Source: Darksidea phi (taxonomy: Eukaryota; Ascomycota; Dothideomycetes; Pleosporales; Lentitheciaceae). From it: a DNA stretch of 21,145 nucleotides. Made by a program: the position numbers and the translations under genes. Numbering within the stretch: position 1 is the stretch's first letter; the number at the start of each line of letters is the position of its first letter. Shown here in pieces: positions 8,986 through 18,209 of the stretch. Below the pieces are notes generated by a model, which worked only from the letters and a program-made list of their open reading frames with translations, searched no databases and was not told where the DNA came from. The DNA lies in the NCBI GenBank assembly GCA_030770425.1, contig JASJFT010000393.1, positions 1 through 21,145 on the forward strand, given 5' to 3'.

Positions 8986-9420
8986 TGTTATGTGTTATAC
9001 GTACCTTTATACGGGATCCGGGTTAGGGCCGATAGAACGTTTGTCGTACCGTTGGTTTCTGATAGGTTAAGATTAAGTTAACGAATTCTATTACTAGAAT
9101 AACTACTTAGGAAAAGATCTAATCTTGTTCGTAAGTATTAGGTGAAGAACTAAAGATTAACTATAAAGAATTAAGATAGAAAACCTAAGAGATCCTCTAT
9201 CTTCTTATATCTGTCCCGCTTTGCCTTACTCTACTTGCTCTGTTCGCTAAGATACAGATCAACTAGATTATTATTGGTTATACTCTGTTTGCTCTATTCG
9301 CTAAGATACAGATTAACTAGATTATTGTTACGTGATATTGGATTACTAACTAAGCCCTTGTCTTAGCTTCTAACCTTCTCGGGATGCCCCGTATCCTATA
9401 ATTCGCGTGGGGTTGTAACA
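8986..9420 (-). repeat. E1 5' LTR (435 bp)
   Basis: This is the upstream LTR for minus-strand transcription. It keeps both terminal motifs intact (TGTTA at 8986-8990, TAACA at 9416-9420). It differs from 2065-2499 by transitions only in the stretches compared. It carries the 54-bp duplication from about 9228. Confidence 0.95.
9201..9209 (-). promoter_or_regulatory. TATA-like box in the E1 5' LTR
   Basis: TATAAGAAG on the minus strand follows GGGACAGA and is identical in all four LTRs (also at 17985-17993 in the E2 5' LTR). It is a reasonable core promoter for the gag-pol transcript, about 220 bases before the end of the LTR. An alternative, TATAAAGG close to the gag-proximal LTR end, would leave almost no R/U5. 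Confidence 0.4.
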
Positions 9421-9425
9421 TATCC
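9421..9425. repeat. Target site duplication of E1, right copy (TATCC)
   Basis: Exact repeat of 2060-2064, immediately after the terminal ...TAACA of E1. Confidence 0.9.
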
Positions 9426-10469
9426 CTCTTACTCTACTAAGTATATTAGGGTTTCTCTTTTCTTAGATCTAACCTATAATCTTTTATAAGATATTCTTAC
9501 TTCTTATATTTAAAGTATACTTATTTTTTATAAAACTCTTATTTCTTAAGATTTTTTTTTTTTCTTAGATTCTAAACTAGCTCCTAGGACTATTACCTCT
9601 AGTTTATAGTATTTTTCTTTTTTCTTTTTTTTATAGAATTCGATCTTTTCTTTTCTTTTTAGATTCTAGAGATAGAAGTTATTATTAATCTTAATAACTT
9701 ATTTAATTAGTTCTCTTATAGTCTAGGGTTATTTTATCTAAATTATTTCGTAATAGATATAATCTTTTAGTTCTTTATAGTATTATAATATAAGAGCTAC
9801 TTCTTCCTATTAAATCTTTATAGTAAGTTATTTAAACTTAAATATATAGGTTATAGTAAATTTCGTCTATTTAAGATATATAATTTTTTATTTTATTAAT
9901 CTTTCTAAGTTTATATTTTTAAAGATAATATATAGTTTATTCTTAAAGTACTTATAACTTAAGAAGATAGTCTTTATCTTATTACTCTACTAGGCTTTAG
10001 GTAGTTATAGTTATTTATTTAAATATATCTTAAACTAAGTAATAGCTTTTTCTATAAATTAAGCTACTATAAATAATACTTTATTACTTTTAGTAGGTAG
10101 TTTTATCCTATTAAGGTTAAGGTAGATTACTATATTAGCTAAAAATCCTCTAAGCTTTAACCTTATTTTATTAAACTTTTTTAATTCTTTAAACTTTAAT
10201 AGTTTACTTATATATCTTTAAAGTTAGATAGTTAACTCTATAAGTTAAGTTTTTAATATATCTTTTCTCTTTTTAAATATATACTAATTCTTAATAACTC
10301 TCTTAAAGTTTTCTATAGTTATATTATCTTTTAGGGAACTAAATTCCCTATAACTTCTTACCTTTAAGGATTCGACCTAAGTTAATAACTATACTATTCT
10401 ACTTTATTAGGTTTCTTCTCCTACTATTATAATTAGCTATTTCTATCTACTAGATAGTTAAGGTATTAA
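9426..10469 (-). pseudogene. X copy A gag fragment, RIP-destroyed
   Basis: Minus-strand gag remnant of element X, aligned base for base with 18362-19407 of copy B. It carries a nucleocapsid knuckle at about 9527-9486 (Y-F-K-Y...E-Y...D-Y, where C-x2-C-x4-H-x4-C is expected; every Cys and the His are converted to Tyr). A capsid-like domain lies to its right, with segments such as L-R-G-F-L-A-N-I-V near 10150. E1 is inserted about 20 codons after the knuckle, so the frame continues at 2064. The start codon cannot be identified. CpA and TpG are almost absent and stops are frequent. Confidence 0.8.
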
Positions 10470-10575
10470 ATAGAGTCTAGACCCGATAGATTATTTAGTC
10501 TTATTTAGAATTTATACTTAAGATAGGAATAAAGAAGTTAGAATAAGTAGATAATAGTTTAATTATATTAATAGA

Positions 10576-10843
10576 TAAGGATTAATCTAGATTCGAATTA
10601 ACTATAAGGAAGAAAAACTATCTAGAAGATTCGTAGTTATTATATATTAATTTAGTTTTTATAGATCTATAGGCTTTATAACTCTATCCTCTAATAGATC
10701 TACTAATTTATAGATTCGTAAATCTATAGGATTTATATTTACTAAGAACTATAAATCTATAGATCTATTATATAACTTTCTATTCTCTAATTATAAGGTC
10801 CGTATTATATTCCTTATTAGAATCTATAATAGATTCTATCTCG
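10576..10843. other. AT-rich spacer between X copy A and E2
   Basis: No coding signal is recognised. It is not matched by the sequence upstream of gag in copy B, so it is either the leader or LTR of copy A or older flanking DNA. ATCTATAG occurs three times (10665, 10722, 10755), and an 8-bp-arm palindrome TATAGATT-CGTA-AATCTATA lies at 10709-10728. RIP signature is strong. Confidence 0.6.
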
Positions 10844-10848
10844 GGTAT
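10844..10848. repeat. Target site duplication of E2, left copy (GGTAT)
   Basis: GGTAT directly before the TGTTA end of E2, repeated at 18205-18209. Confidence 0.9.
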
Positions 10849-11283
10849 TGTTATGCGTTGTACGTACCTTTATACGGGATCCGGGTTAGGGCCGATAGAA
10901 CGTTTGTCGTACCGTTGGTTTCTGATAGGTTAAGATTAAGTCAACGAATTCTATTACTAGAATAATTACTTAGGAAAAGATCCAATCTTGTTCGTAAGTA
11001 TTAGGTGAAGAACTGAAGATTAACTATAAAGAATCAAGATAGAAAACCTAAGAGATCCTCTATCTTCTTATATCTGTCCCGCTTTGCCTTGCTCTGCTTG
11101 CTCTGTTCGCTAAGACACAGATCAACTAGATTATTGTTGGTTATGCTCTGTTTGCTCTATTCGCTAAGATATAGATTAACTAGATTATTATTACATAATG
11201 TTGGATTACTAACTAAGCCCTTGTCTTAGCTTCTAACCTTCTCGGGATGCCCCGTATCCTGTGATTCGCGTAGGGTTGTAATA
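10849..11283 (-). repeat. E2 3' LTR (435 bp)
   Basis: Starts with intact TGTTATGCG and ends GTTGTAATA. Same 435-bp length as the three other LTRs, with the 54-bp tandem repeat at about 11091-11191. Confidence 0.95.
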
Positions 11284-11298
11284 CTCGCTCCCCCCTCC
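11284..11298 (-). other. Polypurine tract of E2
   Basis: Same 15 bases as in E1 (GGAGGGGGGAGCGAG on the minus strand), directly beside the 3' LTR. Confidence 0.88.
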
Positions 11299-11458
11299 GA
11301 AGCTTTGTCCTTAAAGTCGCGTTCCCTTTCTCGTAACCCTATTTGGTAGTGGCCTAATTGTTCCGGTAATTCTTTCTATACTGCGCCGCAACCTACGTGT
11401 ACGTACCAGTAATTCTTTTCTTAGCCCGGTGCCCTAGTTGTTCCGCCCCTTGCCTGGG

Positions 11459-11464
11459 TATAAG
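11459..11464 (+). promoter_or_regulatory. TATA-like box for the E2 antisense gene
   Basis: Same TATAAG and same 72-base distance to ATG as in E1. Confidence 0.42.
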
Positions 11465-11530
11465 AGTAGGTAACGTCCCCCTCTACGGGTGTCTAAGCCC
11501 TATTCTTTATTTTCTTCCTGGGTCCTAATA

Positions 11531-12091
11531 ATGTCCAAAGGTCCTAAGACTTCTATAGCTCGTCGTCTTCGTCTCGCCCGCTACGTCCTTCGCTCTAGTC
11601 GTATAATGCCGCCGGCTCGATCGTGTCTGAACTGTTAATTCGCTGGCCGCGAATGTAAGACATTACCGTCCTCGGCTCGTTGTGGTAGATATCTCTCTCG
11701 GAATGTTTCTTATAGTCTAGTAGTGACTAATAAGTCTCTTGCTCGCGCTAAGGAAGAGCGTTCTCGACTCCTGTCCGAACTAGAGTCCGCTAAGGATAAA
11801 GAGTTGGCCGCTTAAGCCCGTAAACGGCGTATCCGCGCGTAACTGGCTTAGTACGATGCCCGTTAACGTAAGCTTCTTGATCGTAAGCTAGCTTCGATCT
11901 CTAAGTTGGAAAAGTCGGAATAGGCGGAAGCCGCTCGGTCTACTTCTTCTAGCTTGCCCGTGTTACTACAGTAAGCCTTACTATACGAGTCTACTGATTT
12001 CTCCGCTTTTCTAGATGGTTAGGAGCCTCTACCTCTGGGTGCTTCTGGTAATACTACTTAACTAGGTCCTGGCAGCCCTATAGGTTCTTGA
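11531..12091 (+). pseudogene. Antisense extra gene of E2: zinc-cluster plus coiled-coil protein, broken
   Basis: Same 186-codon plus-strand frame as in E1, from ATG 11531 to TGA 12089-12091. The first stop is earlier: codon 36, Gln in E1, is TAA here. Cys32, Cys35, Cys42 and Cys51 are present; positions 54 and 61 are Tyr (61 is Cys in E1). The two copies together therefore show five of the six cysteines of the C-x2-C-x6-C-x8-C-x2-C-x6-C pattern directly. Position 54 is TAT in both, one RIP-type change away from TGT. The coiled-coil-like half has TAA/TAG at Gln-compatible sites. Function is inferred only from spacing and composition. Confidence 0.74.
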
Positions 12092-15000
12092 CTGGTTCCT
12101 ATGTATTTTGGCTGGTAGGCCATCCTGTCTATTTAACCAAATATTTCTACTAACGTCCGAACTTCTGTAGTCCTTGAATTTCCTTGACCTCGTACTCCTC
12201 GTCTTTGAGTTCGACGTCGGTGGCTACTTCGGCGTCTTCCGGTACTGGTTCTAGTAACGATATGTAGAATACCGGGTGTATTTTTATACCTTTAGCTAGC
12301 TTTAGCCTATAGTTAACTAGTCCTATCTTTTCTTTAATTTTGAATAGTCCAATTCGTAAATTGTCTAGTTTGTCGTATGGTCGTTTAGTTTTTAGGTTTC
12401 GTCGTAAAAGGAAAACTTTGTCCCCCCTCTTAAGGGTCGGTCCCTCGAGCCTTCTTTTATTTACTATTTTAGCTATTGTAAGGTTTCTGCGTACTATCCG
12501 TACGCTGAGTTCTTTATATAGTTCTTATATTAAATAGGCTTTTTCTTCTACCCTAGTAGATATACTCTCGATATCCTTCGGATCTCTGTAAGTCGTCGGC
12601 TCATATCCGTGATTTGCGTAGTACGGTAAGTATCTAGTCGTCGTAGATCTCTTACTATTATATACCAATTATATTATTAGTAGTAATTTAACCTAGTTAT
12701 CCTGTAACTTATTGATATAGAACCTTAGATACTCCTCTAGAGTTTGGTTCGTTCGTTCTGTCTGACCGTCTGTCTGCGGATGGAAGCTAGTCGATAGCTT
12801 TCTTTTAATTCCTAGTTTTACGAGTAGTGTACTCTAAAACCTTAAAGTAAATAGTTTGTCCCTATCCGTAAGGATCTGTTCCGGTAATCCGTAATTGGCG
12901 ATGAGCGTTCTTTTGACCTTATAAGCTATGTTTTCTACCGTAATTGCTTCGTTCGTTGGGATGAAGTGTACTACCTTGGTTAATCGGTCTACGATTACTA
13001 TAATCGTGTCGTATAATCTTCCTAATCCCGGTTCTAATAATAGTAGTAACTTTACTATGAAGTCTATCGTAACGTGAGTCTATAGTCGTATAGGTAGTAC
13101 TAGTGGTTGGAGTAATCTATAGGGCTTATGTCTCTTAGGTTTATTCTTAGAATATTCTAAATAGTCGCCTATTACTTTCCGAACTTCCTCTCTTATATTA
13201 GTAAGTAGGTATTCTCTATCTATATATCTGACCATTTTATCGATTCCTAGGTGTCCTAGTATTTTGCTCTCGTGGATTTCCCGTATTAAGTCTCCCCTAA
13301 GACTCGGTAGAATATAAGGCCTTGTCTCCGAGTCGTTTATTAGAGCGGAGTATTCTTCCTTATCGAAGTATATATTATCTCCCTCTAGTATTCCGTCAGC
13401 GTTCCTAATGGTTTCTCGGGCCTTGTTTCTCTATTTTTTCTTGATATCTACTATTACCGTAATTTTGGCTAGCCTCGTGTAGTTATAGACGAGGGTTCCG
13501 TCGGGTTCCTTTCGTAGAACTGGTTCGTGTACGACGGGTTTATCGGTACCTCAAAGGTCCGATCTTCTACTAAGAGCGTCCGCCGCTCCGTTTAGTATTC
13601 CCGGCCGGTGACTTATCTTAAAGTCGTAATCTACTAGTAATTCCGACTATCGGAATTGTCGTCGATTGAGTTTCTTTGTAGTCGTAAAACTTGTAAGGTT
13701 CTAGTGGTCCGTAATAACCTTAATCTTATACTTAGCTCCTGTAAGCTGTGGTCTCTATTGTTTAAATGCTAATACGATAGCGCTAAGTTCCTTATCGTAA
13801 ACGTCGTAGTTTACTTCTTCCTTACTAAACTTGCGTAAGTGGTAGAATACTAGTCTCTATTTTCCGTCTTCCCCTTACTAGGTGAGTATCGCCCCTAGTA
13901 CGTAATCTAATGCATCCGTCTCTACTCTAAGAGGTCTTGTCGGGTCGTATATCTATAATATAGGTACCGATATAAATAGGTTCTTAAGCTTGTCGAAAGC
14001 TTCCTATTATTCCTAGTTCTACTAAAATCTCTTTTCCTTCTTGGTTACCTCCGTGAGTAGAGATGTAGTCTTTGAGTAATCCCTAATAAACTTCCGATAG
14101 AAGTTGGCGAATCCTAAAAAGGATTACACGTCCTTGACCGATGTTAGGGTTGGCTATTCCCTTATAGTCTGTACTTTCTTAGGGTCTATAGATACTCCTT
14201 CTCGCGAAATGATAAAACCTAGATATTCGGTTTCCGTCCTGTAGAATTCGTATTTGTCTAGGTGAAGTAGTAACCTATTTTACTGTAGCTTTCGTAGTAC
14301 TTTCTTTATATACTCTTTATGTTCTTCTAGCGTCCCTTTGCTATATATAAGAATATCGTCTAGATATACCATATAGAATACGTCTAAGTATTTATTTAAC
14401 GTTCTATTAATAACTAACTAAAACGTTATTAGTATATTTGTTAGTCTAAATGGTATAACTCTATACTCGTAGAGTCCGTATCGGGTCTTGAATACCGTAT
14501 ACTTTTCGTGCCCTTTCACTATTCGAATCCTGTAGAATCCTTCCCGGATGTCGAATTTCGTAATCTACTTAACTCCTTAGAGCCGGTCTATAAGTTCTCC
14601 GATTAGTAGTAGCAGGTATCGGTTTTTCTTCGTAACGTTATTTAAACGTCTATAGTCTATATAAAGTCGTAACTTTCCGTTCTTCTTTGGGATAAATAGA
14701 ACTAGTAATATTATAGAGCTTTAACTTTCTCTAATATATCCTCTCTCTAGGTTCTTCGTTAAGTACTCTTTTAATTCTTCCTATTAATCTACTGTTAACG
14801 AGTATATAGGTCTAGGCTCGAGCTTCGCGCCCTATTCTAGGTATATCTTATAATCCTATTCCTAGTACTCTGGTAAATCGGTTTCCGGATATTCTTCGAA
14901 TAGCTCTCGGAACTCCTCGTAGTCTCGAGGTATTATTGGCTGTAGTCCTTCCTACGCGGTCGCGACCCTTTGTACTATAATAACGCCGACTCTCTATAGG

Positions 15001-15569
15001 TTCTTCTTATAGATCCTCGCGATCTTATAAGGTAAAATTAAGTCTATCCTCTCTTTCCAGGGTGTATACTAGATCTCGTAGCTAGACCTACCCGGTCTCC
15101 TAATTCCTACGACTCGAGCTACCCGCTCGTAGCCTAGTACTTTACGTAGCTTCCAATCTATCCGTAGATTGTATATTACTAGCTAATTGTAATCAATAAT
15201 TATATCGGTATCTCTAATTTCTATAATATTAAATCTATAATGGTCTCTGACGTTTCCTACCTCTAAGGTTACTTTTTTCGTTTCGAGGTAAATTATACCT
15301 CCTCTATATTCTATAGGTAATCTATCTCCGAGGTCTACTCGTATAGGTTTTTCTTTAACTTAGTAAGGAATCCCTTGTTCCTCTACTAATTTTGACGATA
15401 GGAGCGTAAACTCTACTCTACTATCTATAATAGCTCGGACTTTCCGTCCGTAAATTCGTACGTCTACCTCTAACCTAGCCGGTTATTAGATATTTCTTTG
15501 TACGATTCGGAGAGTCGTCTTTTAGGTACTTTTATTAGCGCGACTCTTGCGTAGCTGATAATAACCTAG
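11991..15569 (-). pseudogene. E2 pol: PR-RT-RNaseH-IN-chromodomain polyprotein, RIP-damaged
   Basis: Counterpart of the E1 pol at +8,784. The protease catalytic Asp codon survives here (GAT 15425-15423), but the following Gly-Ala is still Arg-Val. Reverse transcriptase keeps Y-L-D-D at 14366-14355. The integrase zinc-finger C-x2-C is Y-x2-Y as in E1. The core D, D-x35-E positions fall at 13064, 12866 and 12758. The chromodomain is at about 12194-12044, and the terminal TAG is at 11993-11991. Internal stops are numerous and only partly shared with E1. Confidence 0.92.
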
Positions 15570-15575
15570 TTTTTT
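15566..15575 (-). promoter_or_regulatory. Candidate -1 frameshift site of E2
   Basis: AAAAAAC followed by TAG on the minus strand, as in E1, although the codon before it changed from CCA to CTA. The downstream 7-bp stem arms are also kept (about 15547-15511). Confidence 0.7.
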
Positions 15576-17737
15576 AGCTTGTTATCGTAGAGGTCCTAAT
15601 CTTCGGGGTCCTTTTCTAGTTCTCTAGTCTCGTTTTGTCGAGTGGGCGACTCGTCTGCCTATTCTATTTTTGGATCCGGTACTCTTCCGATCCTACGGGG
15701 TGTTTCCTAATTCGGTTCTTCCGATAGTTCCCCTTTCGGTGATGGTATATCCTAATTAATGGGTTCTACCTTATTTTTATCGTTCTAGGCGTCGTAATAT
15801 CCCTACTATATACCTGGGGCCCTCAGCTATCTACTAATCTCTGGGTTCTTTAAACTGTCTTGGTTCTATATTGGATATCCGTATAATTCGTATCGTTCGA
15901 TAAGGTATTCCTTCCTTTTAAGGTTTTAATAGAAGATATCTTCTTCCCTTCTAGCCGTAAGCTCTTGTTGCGCTAGGTGTAGGATATATAATCGATTGTA
16001 GTACGTCCAATGTACGGCCTCGTAATCAGGTTCTTGGTATATAATCCTATAGTTGATGTTTCGTTTATATCCTTTAGTGTCTACCTAGATTAGTCCGCGT
16101 AGCTATCGTCCTGTAGCGTGTTTTATCGGGAAATACTTATTATATTCGTTATCGTAGTAATCAACCTATCCTAGCTATCCTTACTCCTTATAAGTCTGGG
16201 CCTAGTTGTTGTAGTTATAGATATAGTATCCTACTATTAGGTATTCTATATTTCGAAGGTACATGTATAAGCTACTTCCTAGGAGTATTATAGTTTCCTC
16301 CTTCTATCGGGCGTAGTACTCGTAATTTCCCGTATAGTTTGTCTATGGTAGCGCGTCGTGGCCTATATTATTATAGTCCTAGGTTACCTTACAACCTTCT
16401 AGTTCTTAGAGTCTTAGGGCCTAGTCTATTACCTACTAGCCTCGATCTCCTGTAACGTATATTGGCTTTTTTACGTCGGTATAATATTTAGCGATGTACT
16501 AGCTAGTCCTATATTTCTAATACTTATTATATACTAACCGTCTGAAAACGTCTTCTACGCTGACCTTATCTGGCCCGTCGAGTTTTAGTTCTCCTATCTC
16601 GAGCTCTGGGTTATCTTGTTGTCGAGTGATTTCTTCGACCTCGTTCTACCCGCTGGCGTCGTACTATGTCTCGGGTATCGAGTTAGGCTTAGTTTCTTTT
16701 TCTTTACTATACCTAATTATATTTATACGCTTAGCGCCATCCTGGCTCCCTATACTTTTCTTTTCCTCGCCGTATTCCCTGGCGAAGTGTCCCTGTATAC
16801 CGCAGCGTAGATACGCCTTTTCGTCTCGACGTCGTCTTATCTCGTCTACTAGGACTTTCTATGGCTTCCTACCTTGTTCGCGTTTCTTATTCCTTGGGTA
16901 TTTCTTTTCCTAGACTATGCTAACGTCTATTTCGTTATAACCCTTATAGAATCCGCGCTTTCGAGCTACTTGCTCTTTTCTATAGACTCTTACTGGTCCT
17001 ATAGTATCTCGTTTCTCGAGTACTCGTTCGTGTAGTCGATTGTCGATACGGATCGTCGTCTCAATTAGTTCCGCTAGGTCGTCTAATTTTTTAAGTCGGG
17101 CTAACTCGTCCTTAATTGGCTCCTTGAGTCCGTTGTAGTATGCGACTATAAGAGGTATATCGTCCTAGTCGATCTTATACTATAGCTATTTAAATTCGGT
17201 GGTGTACGTGCTTGCTGACTTGGTCTACCTTAGCCTTTAGATCTAGCGTTCGGCCTACTGGACCTTATTAATGTCTCCGAAGACTATACGTATTTGTTCC
17301 TTGAACGAATCCTAATCTTTAAATACTGCCTTCGTTTCGTCGCGTCGCTTTAATAAGGAGTCTTCGTTGGCTATATAATCGTCGATTAGGGGCTGTATCT
17401 ATATAGCTGCTTTACCTGTTATATACATGCCCGCGGTAAGGATCTTATCCTAGTCGCTGGTGAACGTGGTAGAGTTGAACCGGTAGTACAGGTCTAATTA
17501 TGTAAGGAACGGCCTTAAGTCTTTCTTTCCGCTATCGTATTTTTCTGGTATCGGGATCTTTGACTTCGTCCTAAGTCCCGCCCGTACCTGTTGTAGCGAT
17601 CCTTATAGCGATATTATGGCCTGCTGTAACTTAACTATCTGAGCTGCTTGTTACTAGATTAGGGCCGCTGGGTTCGTTGCTGGAGCCCTAGTTACGCTTT
17701 CCCTAGAGGTGTTGCGTAAGCTAGATAGAGTTGCTAT
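15566..17737 (-). pseudogene. E2 gag: long capsid/nucleocapsid protein, RIP-damaged
   Basis: Same 723-codon plan as the E1 gag. The presumed start at 17737-17735 is again ATA after GTCGAC. The CCHC knuckle is at 16813-16772 and retains its second Cys (TGC) and the His, while the first and third Cys are Tyr. The long region after the knuckle is present over its full length, ending on the slippery site, so it belongs to the family and is not a one-off fusion. The copy keeps H-W-T-Y where E1 has Y-stop-T-Y in the second C-x3-C-x2-H-like piece (about 16010), showing complementary damage. Confidence 0.84.
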
Positions 17738-17769
17738 GTCGACGTGACCTTAGTTTAGGGTAGTTAATA

Positions 17770-18204
17770 TATTATACGTTGTACGTACCTTTATACGGGA
17801 TCCGGGTTAGGGCCGATAGAACGTTTGTCGTACCGTTGGTTTCTGATAGGTTAAGATTAAGTTAACGAATTCTATTACTAGAATAACTACTTAGGAAAAG
17901 ATCCAATCTTATTCGTAAGTGTTAGGTGAAGAACTGAAGATTAACTATAAAGAATTAAGATAGAAAACCTAAGAGATCCTCTATCTTCTTATATCTGTCC
18001 CGCTTTACCTTACTCTACTTGCTCTGTTCGCTAAGATATAGATCAACCAGATTATTGTTGGTTATACTCTATTTACTCTATTCGCTAAGATATAGATCAA
18101 CCAGATCATTGTTACGTAATATTGGATTACTGACTAAGCCCTTATCTTGGCTTCTAACCTTCTCGGGATGCCCCGTATCCTGTAATTCGCGTGGGGTTGT
18201 AATA
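17770..18204 (-). repeat. E2 5' LTR (435 bp)
   Basis: Begins TATTATACG (TGTTATGCG altered by RIP) and ends GTTGTAATA before GGTAT. Contains the TATA-like box at 17985-17993 and the 54-bp duplication from about 18012. The 32-base leader 17738-17769 precedes gag. Confidence 0.95.
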
Positions 18205-18209
18205 GGTAT
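18205..18209. repeat. Target site duplication of E2, right copy (GGTAT)
   Basis: Exact repeat of 10844-10848. Confidence 0.9.

Larger units (their letters stand above)
2065..9420 (-). mobile_element. E1: complete 7,356-bp chromovirus (Ty3/gypsy) LTR retrotransposon
   Basis: Full-length element with two 435-bp LTRs (2065-2499 and 8986-9420), target duplication TATCC, and ends TGTTA...TAACA (the left end is now TATTA by a G to A change). Its orientation is minus, shown by gag-pol and by the polypurine tract beside the left LTR. Order on the minus strand: 5' LTR, short leader, gag, -1 frameshift site, pol (PR-RT-RNaseH-IN-chromodomain), an antisense extra gene, polypurine tract, 3' LTR. It has exactly the length of E2, with every landmark offset by 8,784. 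All frames carry RIP stops. No convincing tRNA-type primer binding site (TGG start) is seen after the 5' LTR: the sequence begins TATTAACTACCC in both copies, so the priming mode is open. Confidence 0.95.
1..10575 (-). mobile_element. Old Ty3/gypsy element X, copy A, split by insertion of E1
   Basis: This heavily decayed LTR retrotransposon occupies 1-2064 and 9426-10575 and reads on the minus strand: gag at the right, protease and reverse transcriptase at the left. E1 interrupts it. Joining 2064 to 9426 restores the order seen, inverted, in X copy B around 19407. The A/B homology covers about 324-2064 plus 9426-10575 against about 18254-21145, with only a few bases of net length difference. 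Copy A runs past the left edge of the window. I found one TpG (1674) and no CpA in 1-2064, which is the mark of saturating RIP. No LTR of X was recognised, so its true ends are unknown. Confidence 0.88.
10849..18204 (-). mobile_element. E2: second complete 7,356-bp chromovirus, same family as E1
   Basis: Full-length copy of the same family, same orientation and exactly the same length as E1. LTRs are at 10849-11283 and 17770-18204, and the target duplication is GGTAT. Landmarks checked at a constant +8,784 offset: antisense ATG, pol stop, Y-L-D-D, protease Asp, slippery site, knuckle and gag start, so no net insertion or deletion separates the copies. Differences seen are transitions. Its target duplication differs from that of E1, so it is an independent insertion and not a segmental copy. 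Confidence 0.95.

Noticed and set aside
12340..12537. Plus-strand open frame, 65 codons, Arg/Leu/Ser-rich
   Set aside because: Antisense to the GPY/F and integrase C-terminal part of E2 pol; the E1 counterpart is not open.
2065..18204. Segmental (tandem) duplication of one chromovirus insertion
   Set aside because: Each element has its own perfect 5-bp target duplication (TATCC, GGTAT) and different flanks, so these are two insertions.
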